Positions 48,630 through 60,551 of a DNA stretch of 64,000 nucleotides are shown piece by piece. Below the pieces are notes generated by a model. It saw only the letters and a program-made list of their open reading frames with translations, was not told the DNA's origin and made no database searches. How positions within the stretch are numbered: the stretch's first letter is position 1; every line of letters starts with the position of its first letter. The stretch lies in contig CAJNDS010000635.1 of assembly GCA_905221605.1 (NCBI GenBank), forward strand, positions 860,243 through 924,242, written 5' to 3'. The DNA is from Symbiodinium natans (lineage: Eukaryota > Sar > Dinophyceae > Suessiales > Symbiodiniaceae). The position numbers and the translations under genes were made by a program.

Positions 48630-50797
48630 ATGGAACCTCTGCAGGCAGCCTTGGTGGGCCTCGTGAAGACTGTTTGGGACCCTTGAACACAGTCAAGCGC
48701 GCAAGAAGCTTGATCAGTGATTGCTGTTCTTTCGACACGCAAGCATGCACTGCTGTCAGGACTTCTCACGCCCTCACACGTTGATTGGAACCGTCATCTC
48801 CATCACAACTGTGACCTGGCAACAGTTCAGCTCAGAAAGGTCGCTTCGAGTGCAGAACTGCGTGCAAGAGCTTCCTTCGTTGAGGTTCACCTTTTTGCCG
48901 TTGCCCCGCTGCCTGCCATCAGCTGGCCCCTCTTCGCAATGCAGACCCTCCGGGCGCTAGTGCCGGCAATGCTCGTCAACGCGACTTTGGCACAGCAAGT
49001 TCAAGAGGGATCGGCTGCATTGGGAAAATCCTAAACATGCAGCAGCGGAGCCAAGGTTTACATAACCGGGCTGAACCAGATATACGACGCAACTTGTCCG
49101 ACCTTGTATATTTGCAGCTGCCCCATTGAAGCCAGACACTTAAGTTGCATCCGGGGTGCGCAGTCGACCCGCTAGGTCGAAATTGATCGTCAGTGGCAAC
49201 CTCAGTTGCCCTTAGCATCCCGCACTTATGTTGGACTTGCTTTGCCAAGCGAACGGTCATGGAAATGGTCGGTACTTGTTGCAAGTCGCGCAGGAACAAA
49301 CCTTATCTCCCGATTCCCTCCGGACGACTCTCGATCACGTCCGCATGGCTGATCGTGCTTGGCTGTCTCTTCGGTGCAGAGGCAGCGACGTGCACCTATC
49401 CGAACTTTGGATTGACTTGCTCAAGGCTTCAACGGCTGATGTCCTTGGACCCCGTTCTGCAGGGAGTAGCAACTAGCTGAGGACATCTGGAGTCATGGCC
49501 CTGCAGTTTCCTTTAATTGCAAGCGCAATCCTGGGAACTGCCTACTCCGTGCCACCCTTCCGCTTGAAGCGCTTTCCGTTTTTGGCTGCGCTGAGAAGCT
49601 TGGCTGTTCTTCACTTAGGTGCCCAGGATTGCGCAGGAGAGTTGATTTCGCTCCCAGTTCTTTTACGTGGTTTCGTGTGTCAAGGCATCATCGTCGTTCG
49701 TGGTGTCGTTGTCAACATGGGCTTCTACTATTACATCGGACATGCCCTCGGCGTCGCAGGTGCCTGCATAAGATGTAGCAATATTTAGCAATGCTTGTTC
49801 AGGTCATGTATCTCACTCCTAAGCTTCCACTCGTGCAGGACAGATGTCCACCGCCCGCAGTGCGATGGCTGCCGCGTTCTTTGCAGCTTTTGGCCTTGTG
49901 ATTGCGCTGATGAAGGACATCTTGGCTTGCGTTAGTGCAACTGGATGTCAAAGCTGAAGCAGTCAAGAATCAGCTTGCCACTTTGGAAAAGACTTTTCTC
50001 GACAACTCTTTTCACTGTCCGAAGCAGCCTTATGTTGGATGGCTCGGTTCCATGCTTCGTAGCCACAGGACGTCCCTGATGTGCTTGGGGACGAGAAAGC
50101 GAGCATCCGGTCCGTCAGTGTGCGGTTGGGCCCAGCGCGGGCCTTGCGCATTGTACTGACCTCAGTGAGCCATAGTGAGCCTCAGCACGCCTGCTTACTG
50201 TTTTCTCTCGGAGACATTCAAACACATTGGGCCGCTTTCGCCTTGGGCATGCGTGGCCACTGAAGCATGCCTGCAGGCCGTGTCAATCCTGAAGGCGTTG
50301 CTGGCGGGCACCTCAATAAGCTTCGGCGTGGCGAGCGCCTGGGCTTTCGCGAGCAAAGCTCCTGGCTTTGCGACGGCCAGAGGCGCGGCACGAAACTGAT
50401 GAGTAGATATGTAGGTTCCAAAGTCTCTGCAAGGGTCGTGGCGGCTCATTGACTTGATCTCGTGGCCAGGCATGCTCGCAGTGGTGTTTCTACTCTTCTG
50501 CAGATCCCTTCAAAGAAAGGATGGGCTCTCGAGACCCTTCTTGGTATGCAGTAAGCCATTCAGAAATTAGCAACCTAATTGTCGCAGTGTGAGGAGAAGC
50601 TCGTGGATGCGGAAGCTGCGGCCTAAGAATCTTTAAGGGTCTTAGAAGTTCCAACAGGCTTTTGCAGGGCTTGAAGTCCATGGATCACAGCACGTTCCAT
50701 GCTAAGCCGAGAGGAGCCGAAGCAAGTCTTCGACTTCTACATGTTTGTTTGGAAGATCTTCTACCTGTGCTACTTGTTGCTCCCATTGGCGACGTGA
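48630..50797 (+). CDS. VTE2: Homogentisate prenyltransferase (phytyl/solanesyl type), UbiA family
   Basis: This membrane UbiA enzyme joins homogentisate to a prenyl diphosphate, the committed step of tocopherol (or plastoquinone) synthesis in plastids. Thirteen exons were traced: 48630-48677, 48760-48810, 48885-48980, 49056-49088, 49176-49192, 49294-49381, 49477 to about 49594, 49685-49759, 49839-49915, 50069-50140, 50277-50382, 50470-50499 and 50691-50797. They sum to 305 residues, close to cyanobacterial homologues. Motifs: FSRPHTLIGT; NQIYDVEID at 72-80 (first Asp motif); NKPYLPIPSGRLS; GTAYSVPPFRLKRFP; VVRGVVVNMGFY; KDVPDVLGD at 201-209 (second Asp motif); FYMFVWKIFYLCYLLLP at the end. 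Donors are mainly GC and GA. The ATG at 48630 could be the start, but no targeting peptide precedes it. The joins at 49382-49476, about 49595 and 50500-50690 are less certain. Confidence 0.92.
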
Positions 50798-53229
50798 GCT
50801 GCCTTGTGCGCACAAGAAATCGCCGCCCGCATCCCTTCGTTTTCCATATGGCGTTGCCACAGGGGTGCTCGCACCAGTGTTACAACAGGAGCACAGGGCC
50901 GTGGAAGAGAGAGAGAGAGAGAGCCACCTTCCAGACGCCCATTCTGGCAAGGTGTGTTTTCGGCCACGGGCATAGCTTGAAATTATTGAATTGCGTTCAG
51001 CAGCTGTCAGACGTTGCACAAGGCCAAGAGAACCTGCTTCAACACATGTATGCGCAAACGATTGAGAGCTTGCATCGTTTGACTGCTGAACAGTCTTGGC
51101 TGCGACAAAGCACCATTATAGCTTCCAGCAGTTTCGCATGGCTGCTTTCTAGAGCCTAGAACCTCTCAATTAGATTCTTCTTTGTTCAGGCATCTTAGTC
51201 AGCTTGTCCGGATGGGTTCGAAGAGATTGGCCTAAACGTGTTCAGCTCACGCTCAGTTCCTGCCCGCGCCAGCGAGTTGTACGCGTGCCCTGCATGCGGT
51301 CCTGGCTGGCAGTGGCAATTCCATTTGGAATACAGCGAGAAAGGTGTAAGTACCGGAATCTTGGCTGTATTTGCCATATCGGGTGAACGAACAAAAAGGC
51401 AGCACCGGGTCAGGTGACTGTGCAAGCATGGCCTTAAGCTGGACTGACAACTTCGGCTTGATTTCCCTCTAGAAGTCAGTACATCTTGGAGCTTTAAGAT
51501 GCCGGAGTAAGGGCTGCTGCAGGGAGTCATGTTCACATTGCGAAGGCCAGTCGTCGCCCTCGCATGCGGTGCCCACTTCATTGTTTGCTCAGCTGAGGTA
51601 GCGCCTGGCTCTCAGCCATGACACACCCTGTAACAAAGACAGCCGTTGCCACCTTTTGTGAGGCTACCCCGGCTGGACCCCGAAAGAAGCTGCGTGTCGC
51701 AGGAGGCGGGAATGAGGTGAGCTGACTCTCCCTTGCCTAAACAAAAAAACATAGTGAAGCCGTGTAAGCGTCTCAAGGCATCGATTTCGGATATGGGGGC
51801 TTAGAGGCTTAAGGAGGGTAGGGAAGCAGCAAGCAAGCAGCAAAGAGGTTTATCAACCTCTCGCCTAAGCATCCATGCACCAGTGCTAAGCGGGAGTTTG
51901 GCTAAGAAGCGGCTAGGCGTCCAGGGAATACCCGAGCGTTTGAAGCGTGCGCACAATCGGCGAGATGTTTTTGACTTAAATTGAGACTATTAGAGACGCC
52001 CTGTGAACGTCTAAGCAAGGCACCGTAGACGAGTACACTGGCACTTTCCCATTTTGCGGACTTGTTCAACCTCTCTAGCGTACGTGTCGTCTCCGGCAAC
52101 CGAGAACAGACGAGAGCAATCTTGAATACGGGATGCACACGATTGGCTCTCTTTCCATTTTGTCAGCTGATCGGGATCGTTTTATTGTTTCAGGCACACG
52201 AGAGCGAAGGTTATCAAGTTGTCGCGTGTAGGTTACTCAGGCCAGAAAGGAAACTAGTAGAGGCGCAGACGCATGAGGGGGCGGGCTGCTTAGGGTCTGG
52301 GCTGGGCATCGCATGCCTCCGTGTGTATATGCCCGTAAACATTGTTAACTGGAAGATCCGCAGAGGACCTCCTCCTGGGTTACTGTGCAGACACCAATGC
52401 AGGTGCAGGCTTGGCATCGAAGCTGAAAGCTGTGGAGCATATCTTCCTCCACATTATCCATATTTCTCTCTCGCGCAAGGCGTTGGCTCCTTGACATCCT
52501 GGAGGCCCGGAGTCTACGTGACAGAGGTGTCGACAGTGTTGGCTGTTCTTGGTATGTTCTTGTTCTCCAGGCCCGCCCATCTTCCACCAAAGGCGGAGGA
52601 GGAGTCTGAGCATCATCGCAACCTGGCCGTCGCCTCACTGGCAGCTTGACTGGCGTGGTGCAATGGTTATGGAGACGTATCCGAGCTAGGTGCGCGCCCT
52701 GGAGCGCAACGTGCGCCTCCCAGACCTGTCTGTCCGCATAAGCGTGCATTCTTCGAAGCTCCTCCTGAATCTCCTGAGGTCCAGAGGCGGCTTGTTCAAG
52801 AGCAGCGTGAGGAGCACTCACACTCAGCTCACTGAAGCAGATAGCCATGCAGAAGAGTCTTAAGAAGTCCTGTAGATTGAACGGCCGAATGGCCCTGTCG
52901 AAAAACGAGAGGAGCAGCAGCGACGACAACGAGAGGAACGTCGAGAGCAACGGCTGAAGGCTCCAGATGACGCGGGGCGCTGTCAAGGGCTACGGGTTGA
53001 AGACAGAAACATCAACCAGACTAGTCAGGAGTCCTTGATCAAATCATACCATCCAGTCGTTGCATTTGTACGGGAGTGTGCCACAGGAGCACACTGACAT
53101 TTGGCTGCACGAGCTTCTTCCGGGCTTTGTTCCAGGCACAGCCCTCCAACTCTGTTAGGGACGAACTGGAGTGCATGCGGAGTCCTGGCAATCCCTCATA
53201 GAGGCATGGAGCCATCACAGCGCATGCAA
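50798..53229. other. No firmly assignable gene
   Basis: A + frame to 51159 contains a helical stretch (SDVAQGQENLLQHMYAQTIE), possibly an exon. (GA)n lies at 50907-50924. At 52345-52986 a minus-strand 213-residue frame overlaps plausible + segments (about 52690-52860, PDLSVRISVHSSKLLLNLLR) that may belong to the TBC gene downstream. I could not decide between the strands. Confidence 0.35.
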
Positions 53230-55935
53230 CGCCTCTGGCGCCAGGGACTACCCCCACGCGTCCGTGAGGCGGGTAGCTCCAGCTGCGCCCTGCTCTGAAA
53301 CTCGAAGATGTCTGAAGTCTGTGGACAGGTGATTTGGCCGGTCGCAATTGGAAACGAAGCTTCCTGAGCTACGCAGCCATGCCGTGTTGAGATGTTGCAA
53401 GTGTCAATGAGGTTCCGCTACTGCTCCGGTTGTTGGAAACTGCAGTTGAATCAAGCATAGCCGCCTGAAAATGCAAACTCGGCCAGACATGTGTAACGTT
53501 GTTGGCCTGCGGTCAACCAGTTGCAAGGTGCTGCGAATAACACCAGAGCTTTTCGAGATCCACAAGCAGCGCGCAGTGGATGCTCGAAAGGCGCAGGCTG
53601 TCCTGCCATGCATGACAAACTCAGCAGCCCTAGCTATAAGCACACCTTGACATCCTGCTCCGTTACGTAAACTTTTCGTTTGCAGGAGACGGCATCAAAC
53701 GTGCTGATTACTCTCACAGATGCGTGTCGACCTCAACAGCCCAGCCTCACATTTCGACGTAGCCTCCAATGCCAAGAGGGCAGATGAGGAGCCTACGTTC
53801 TTGCAAGCTTGCGCGAGATTGCTTGGTGCACGTGTACAGCGTCATGGCTTTGCATCGTTTGCCGACATTTGCCGAAGCAAGATACGTACGGCTTGAAGTC
53901 GAAGTCAGACCGAAGGCCTCCAACTCGTGGCCGAGAGCAGAGCACGACCTGCATTCCTTTTGTTTGGCCCTCGGTCGCCTCCTCGGCCTTCAAACAAAAA
54001 GCGAGCGCCGTCTCGCAGGACTTGCCAAGAACTTTTCCAACATTGGCCTTTTTCAGTGAGGCCGAAGAACCTCTTTCTCGCCGGGTCTATCTTTTATCAC
54101 CTGTTGCCAGGGAGGTCCGCTTCATGAAGACTGCGCCAGGATTCTGGAGGCACCTGCTAGAGGTCTGAAGTCTCTCATCCCATCTCGTGCTCATTCACAG
54201 TGCCAGATCTGCAAATTCACGCCGGCACCGCAAATCTAGCGCGCAACTGGGCAGCTCGAAATGTGAGAACAACCGCAACAGCCTTGGGACACCAGGCGCC
54301 CAAAGCAGCAATCAGCACAAAAGACGGCCGTGTCCTGCGCAAACCTGTAGTTCCTGATTCCTTAAATCGGGTCACGCGAGCACAGCGTTCAGGCGTACAC
54401 CTTCTACAGGCCAGATATTGGCTACGTGCAGGGCATGCATTTGCCTCAGCTGGTTGAAGCTGTCATGTGCTGCAGAAAAAGATACGGATCGGCTTAGCTT
54501 CATGGCCGGTTCCTAGGAGCTATTTGGCTGCGATGCTGCTTCTCTACCTGCCTCCGTACCAGTCCTTTGCTCCTTTCCAGCAAGAGTCAAAGCAACCTAC
54601 ATCAGGCATCTCTTTGTGTTGAAAGGTCGGCCTTTGCAACTTGTTGAACACGCCCTCGGCGACCTGGGGGAAGCAGTCCACTTCTGCTTTTAACGGCAAC
54701 TGCTCATGGCTTTACGATTTTCCAATAAGTCGACCCTTTAGGATGGTTAAGAGGTACTCGGGCTCTATCGCCTTGAGCCTCGTGCAGTTGCCTGCCGGGA
54801 GCGAACCTCAGCCGGCGAAAACTTCTGCAATTCTGCAAGATGTCTGATCTCTGGTGGACCTTGCTGGAATGGGCTCCAGGCCCGTGTGTTCGAACAGCTG
54901 GGCCCTCAGGCAGCTGTGCAAGACTTTCCCAATCGGGCAAAGTCTGCACGAGAGAAATGGGTGTTGATCAAAAGGTCCTTGTAAGGAATTTTATATAGAA
55001 CTTACATTTTAAGGATGTATAAGTGTCCGCGAAAGATCCACGAAGAAGGTGTGCGAAAGGAAATTGTTTTGGCGAAAATTTGACGCAAGGCACCTGTTTG
55101 CTATGCATCCGCGGCAGAAGGCTCGCTCTCGTCTCTCACGCCCAGCTGGCTGAAAGCCTCGGTCCGACCACACTACACGCAGTGAGGGTCTAGGATTTGT
55201 TTAGTGTTTAGGGTTTGAGGATTTCGGGTTTAGGAAATCCGTTTCCGAAAGCCTAAAATTTTTCGAAACACTGGCGCAAGCTCCGCGAAAGTCTAACACA
55301 TCCCATGAAGGGCATCTGCTCAAGAAGTGTGCATGTGCATAGCTGAGTACGTAGGTGCCATGGATGTGATGATAGGTCTTGGGGTTCAGGCGTGCGCGCG
55401 AATAGGCGCGCTAAAGTTTTCCGCGAAATGAAAGTTAGATTTTGGGGAAAGACACGTTTCCGGGACAAAGTGATTTTGTTGACCTGCTTTGAGGCTGTGC
55501 TCACAGCAGCTGCCAGCAGTGTCAAGATGCAGCATCCTCGGCTTCCCTGCACGTCTCTGGGCCACCCTTGTCTCAAGTCAGTCAGAACGCTTTCACTCCA
55601 AGCGTTTCTGCACTTCCGACATTGGAGCCCTCAGGAAATCAGAAACACAGCCGATCCTGAGGCATTCAGCAAGTGGGTCTCATGCCTGAGATGCCATGCG
55701 CTCAGGAGTTCGGCAGTGGGATGTCGGCGGGATGTGATGAGAGGGGGCGGCCTTGTCCGACCCGAAAACCAACCTCCGAAGATCCTGCGGTCCCCCAATT
55801 CATGAACAGTTAATTAGCGGGCAACAGCACCTGGTATGGAAGAAGTTTTTGGAACCAAGCCATCTCTTGGAAAGTGGCCGGGACTTAAAGAGATACAGGT
55901 TCCTCATCGAGTGGTTCCTCACAGTGTTCGCAAAG
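53230..55935 (+). CDS. TBC-domain Rab GTPase-activating protein (multi-exon, partial model)
   Basis: TBC proteins speed GTP hydrolysis by Rab GTPases in membrane traffic. Traced exons: one ending at 53268 (RLWRQGLPPRVRE); 53329-53358 (VIWPVAIGNE, only 30 nt); 53528-53596 (LRITPELFEIHKQRA); 53686-53718 (ETASNVLITLT); 54019 to about 54060 (DLPRTFPTLAFFS); about 54381-54436 (AYTFYRPDIGYVQGM); 54517-54568 (SYLAAMLLLYLPPYQSF); from 54626 (VGLCNLLNTP); and about 55899-55935 (FLIEWFLTVFAK). Both catalytic fingers are visible: the Arg of DLPR and the Gln of YVQ. The joins at 53269, 53359, 53597, 54437 and 54569 use GC donors; the one at 53719 uses GA. The exon between about 54060 and 54381 and the domain end after 55935 were not found. 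The family call is strong; the gene limits are not known. Confidence 0.8.
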
Positions 55936-57790
55936 TGGCAGCCTGAAGTTGATGTCTTTCGCCTTTGCGCTTGTGCCGCAAGCTGCGCTTGCACTTGCCA
56001 CGCTCCTATGCTCAGACTCGCCGTAGAATCACATCTCGAAGGGTACAGGATTAAAGGCTCCGTTGGTGTGAGCTTTGGTCATTTTTGGCTGGTTAGCAAA
56101 GGTTAGCAAGCTTGTTGCGGCATTTTGGCCCTGCGGCTGCTCGCAAAGTCCACTTTCACTGTCAGCCGAAGTGTCCGCACGGTGGCAAGGGCAAGAGCTG
56201 CAGGCCACGCAGGGTCGTTCCTGAATGAAGGAGGAGATAGGTCGGTCTATGATCCGATGCAAAAGCTGCAGAAGTGTTTCCTGCTCTTGGGACCGGGGCC
56301 CATTTTTGAAGAGCAGCATCTTGGACTCTGCCACAAGCAGGATCTCATCGGAAATGCGTCAACAGAACCTCCCAAAACAGTGCCAAGCATGCGCAGCTGG
56401 GCTCGGCTGAGTGCTTCCTGGAGCGGCAAAGCAAGCAGCGCGCCTCGTGACATTTTAGCTGAGAGAGTTCAGCCATGATTGCTTCAGTGCTCCAACTCTG
56501 CGTTTTTTGCGGCCGGATACACAGGCACCATTGCAAGGCATGGTGTGGACAAGCGAGTGGACAAGCTAGAGCAGACACTACCAGCCCCCAGCGCAGCTCA
56601 TGAGCCCTACGGAAAAACAAGTCTCCATAGGAGTTTTTGTATACAGCCTTCTGGTCTTGGGCCCCTGGTCCCAAAAGGACTTGTGGAGACCTTTGGCTTG
56701 ATACATCACTAATCTAAGGTCACACAAAGGGGGCGGCCGCCTCCCCCCCTTGAGCAATTGCCCCAATGGGAGTGCAGCGTGGGCATCGCAGGCGAAGGAA
56801 AGCCAAAGTCATATGTCGCTTTGTACAGTACCAGACAGGTCGTGAGTTCAGGAGGGGTCCCAGAGGCTTCAGGAGGGACAGGGTCCCAGGTCCCAGGAGG
56901 CTTCAAAGGGGGAGATCTTGTCCTGAAAAGATGGGGACCTTGAACCCCCCCTCGCCAGCTAAGGGGCTGCCTGCAGCTTGTCAACATACTGCTGCCAGGT
57001 CTTTTGAGCCTACCACTCGCAATCACCTAAAGTGCGCCATCCTTTGCTGCTGCAAATATAAGCCCTGCCTGCCGACAAACACGTCTTCGCTTTCGTTGGT
57101 TCGCCCTGCTATCAAGTGTCACGATGCTGGCAAAAACGATCCCTGGAGGAGGTAGTGCATTGTTTCAAGCTGTGTACATGTCAGATCGTGTGTGCTTACA
57201 GGTGCAAACATCTTTCGGTGGTTTGCACTGAGGTGCTTGACCGTGGACGTCGCTTCAGTGGTCTGGGATCTCTTTCTCTTGGATGGCGAGGCAGCTGACA
57301 GCGAACCTCCCATGATGCCAGGGCCATGAATGCCCTCCGCGTCAGGTCGTCCTGTACTGTACAGCCATCGCCATCTTGCGCATTCTGGACTTTTGACTTG
57401 CCGATACAAAAAAGATTCAGTAGAACTGTTGCATTGGTACACGGGGTATCACTGCAGCATTCCTGAGAGGAGTTTCAGCTGCTCCACCCAGATGGGCGGC
57501 GTGGCATGAACGCAGCCGAGAGCTGAGGTTTTGTTGCTTTCCAAGTCAGAGGCGCTGCTCCCACTTGTGCTTCCTTATACTGAGCAGCCCGCTCAGCATC
57601 CATGCTGACACTGCTGTGCTTCCTAACTTTGTGTCTGTCTAGCAAACGAGGACGCCTTGAGCACATGGCACCTGCCTTGCACATTGACATTGGAGCATGA
57701 TACAGGCAGAAAGTCACCTTCAACAGATGCAATAGGTATGTTCCGAGGCTTACCCTGCTACTAGTAGGACGCATGTGGTGAGATAACGGC
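55936..57790. other. No assignable gene
   Basis: Short frames on both strands. Around 56758-56943 (+) a Gly/Ser-rich frame (GGTGSQVPGGFKGGDLVLKR) is possible. The rest of the TBC gene may lie here but I could not see its conserved blocks. A telomere-like fragment (TTTAGGGTTTGAGG) occurs just upstream, near 55205. Confidence 0.35.
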
Positions 57791-57791
57791 C

Positions 57792-58208
57792 ATGGACAGG
57801 GCATTGCTCGAGAGTGCATCTGTTGCGGAATCATTGCTAGCTCGTACAAAGAAAGCTCGGATGCAGGCAGCTGGCATTTGGGATGCATATTGTCGCACGC
57901 ATCTGGTTCCAGCATGTCTTGTTTTGAACGCTGCTTTGGGCCGAAAGCTGCTGGGTAAACAGCACTTGACAGATCATGACCACGAGCCGTGAAGTTGAAG
58001 TGCAGGCTCAACCTGATCTCGAGAGCTGCACACGAGTGCTGAACGAGGCCATGGCGGTTGTTTGTAGAATTCGGGAGCTCCAAAGAACAAGACTTCAGCA
58101 AACTAAGCATCCGTTGCCCAGGAGCTCCGCAATCGCGTGAGCGATCCTGACGAGCTACTCTGGCACATCGCGCAGGCTCAAGACACAATCGAGAATTCCT
58201 TGTTCTAG
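57792..58208 (+). CDS. Unrecognised protein, two or more exons with helical segments
   Basis: The frame from 57792 (LLESASVAESLLARTKKARM) and another from the ATG at 57976 (CTRVLNEAMAVVCRIR) look coding. The latter can join through an intron at 58075-58121 (GA donor; GAGCTCC repeated at both edges) to ELRNRVSDPDELLWHIAQAQ, ending in a TAG at 58206-58208. The proposed intron is only 47 bp, so this join is tentative. A long minus-strand frame (57475-58323) covers the same DNA, but I prefer the + strand because of the charged helical composition. No family recognised. Confidence 0.35.
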
Positions 58209-60551
58209 CATTAAGCTGGCCACCTCGTTTCATCGGGATACAGAATGAGATCCACTTGCAGATGCACAGGTGCGACGAAGGGCTCCTCAGCGGATTTTCG
58301 CTCCATGCTCGGAATATGAACAACTGATTCCTGAAAGTCTAGGGTTGACTTAACCCATCCAACCATTCCAGCGGACAGCCAAGAGGGTTGTTGTCTTGCC
58401 AGCGGAATCTGAGCACCGGTAGTATCCGGTAGAGCTGTAGAAGCAGAAGAAGGCCAAAGTTGCGCAATGTTGCGCTAAGGGCGAGATTCGTGACATCGAG
58501 AACATGGAGTTCGGTAGTCAGGGAAGAGTGTCGACACGAGGCTGGCTGAAAGCAGATGCCTCCTGCGAGCATATCCATTGGCGATGGACAGGTTCCATCA
58601 CAAATGCGCTGAGAAGTGCATCCTTCTTTGCTGCAGCTCCTTGCTTTCAAAGAACATGCAACGACAGCCATAGTGGTACTTTGTTCAAGCCGTTGCTGAG
58701 GCCAAAGACCACATCCTGTCTCGCCTGCTGCCCTGAGGACAAAAAGCAAGAGCGCACCGCTTGCAAGCTCTCATCTTCTACACAGTACATACAGTGGCTA
58801 ATACTAACTCGTAAGCTATGACTAAGCAGGGGCTGGCACGACCACGAGCATTCCTCCTCCTGCTGCTGGTGCAGCGGTGGTGTGTCCGAACTTATGCGAA
58901 CGGAGCAACGGTAAGAGAGCACAGAGAGCACCTCTTTCTTCGCGTGGAAGTTGCCTTCTGCTCGTGAGGGCGAGCAGGTCGCGGACCGCGCTCATCCAGA
59001 CGACTGTGGTGCCAGTTTGGGCACTGTGTGCATGCATGCTTTGCCTGAGTTCGGTGGCTCAAGTTTTGTACTTTGGCCTTGCTGCTGGGCACTGCAGCCT
59101 GCCCCATCCGCTGTAGATTTCTACCATGGGGTCTTGGCAGATCTTGGCGCTGTGTGTGGTGCTGGTGCGTGCGAAGGACTGTGAGCAGGGTCAAGGAGCC
59201 CTGGCACGCCCGTGTTCTTGAATTCTTGGAGGTTGCTGCATGGGCATTCCAGTTTCCAGCTGTTGTTTTGGCAACTGAGGAGCTTGCCCCAAAACCGGGG
59301 GTCTGGATCTGGTTCAGGTACGCTCGGCTGTCGCAGCACAAGAGCTTATCGACGCGGAAGGGCCGCCGCATGAAGAGGAATGCGAAATCAGCAGCATTGC
59401 AAAGGACTACTACTGGAGTCTTGGTCGGATTTGGATTCAGGTTTTCAGGCTTGGAGTGTGCTGTCTGGATGGCATGCTATGCCGCTATGCCCTCAAGCTT
59501 TTGTGCTTGTGCAAACAGGGTCTTGAGCTTATAACCTCATGTGGAATCTTAAGAGCACTGAAGGAAACCGCCAGAGCACGAGTTCATCTGTCACCGCCGA
59601 GGCATGCCAGATTTCGACACATCGAGTCTGGTTTTCCTCTTTTTAAGGCTCTAAGATGCTTCTAAGGCTGCTAAAGCAGCTAGAGAGGTGCTGGGAGTTT
59701 GGAGTTCCGGGGTGCTTCTGGGTTTGTCGAATTGCCTCAGGCAAGCCAGACTTGGACTTGGATGTGGGAACAGTCCAACACTTCCACCCGGTCACTGGTG
59801 ACAACATGACCATCCGTGGCTACGCTTCTGAGTTGCTTCTAGAATTTGCTTGTGGCATTCAAGTATTCAAGTTCCACGAACAGGCTCCACATTCTCCAGC
59901 CTATCATGGAAATTGAATGTCTTCTAAATCCACGACCGCAAGTCCTCGACCCTTTTTAGTTCCAGGATAGGCGTGGTACTGCCGGTACTCTCTTCAGGGC
60001 TTAGCAGTACTCTTTAGCATGGCTGCATACTACTCTTTGGCCTTACTGCTGACTTACCGAAGAGCAAGAGGAAGTCACGACAAGGCCTATGGTCGAGCAA
60101 AGTTCAAGGTGGAGGAGTTCACCCCACGCGGCCGTGCCAAACCAATGAGAGCAACTTGCCTAGGTTCTAGCTGGCCCTTCCACATAGTCTGGAAGAAGAG
60201 GCTAAGAGATGCTAAGAGGCTTCGTCGAAAGCCCTTGTGATATCTTGTGATGATGATCCCTGAATTTACGGCCCCAGCAACTTTGAGCCGAGGCCAGTTT
60301 CTTGCAAAGTGTGGCAGCCAGTGGTGCGCTGGATTCAAATGGATTCAAAGCCTGAGTTGTTCGTTGTTGAAAGCTTGAGTTGTTCGGTGAGCCATGTTGA
60401 GCCATGTTGAGCCAAGTTTCTGAGCTGTATAGTGCTCGACAAGAAGGGTTTTGGACTGAAACAAATCTGGGAAGGACGGTCTTCTAGTCTTCTAAATGGG
60501 CTCCCTAAGTCCCACAACATGTCTACGCCTTTGCGTGTTATGAGTAGAAAG
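58209..60551. other. No firmly assignable gene
   Basis: A + segment at about 59725-59913 (GKPDLDLDVGTVQHFHPVTG, ending in a TGA) has coding-like composition and could be an exon of an unknown protein. The rest consists of short competing frames. I see no repeats of note. Confidence 0.35.

Noticed and set aside
57475-58323. 282-residue minus-strand frame
   Set aside because: No family resemblance, and it overlaps + segments with more protein-like composition and a plausible splice join.
59050-59075. Relict dinoflagellate spliced-leader sequence
   Set aside because: Only the last eight bases (GGCTCAAG) match the conserved leader, too short to exceed chance in 64 kb.
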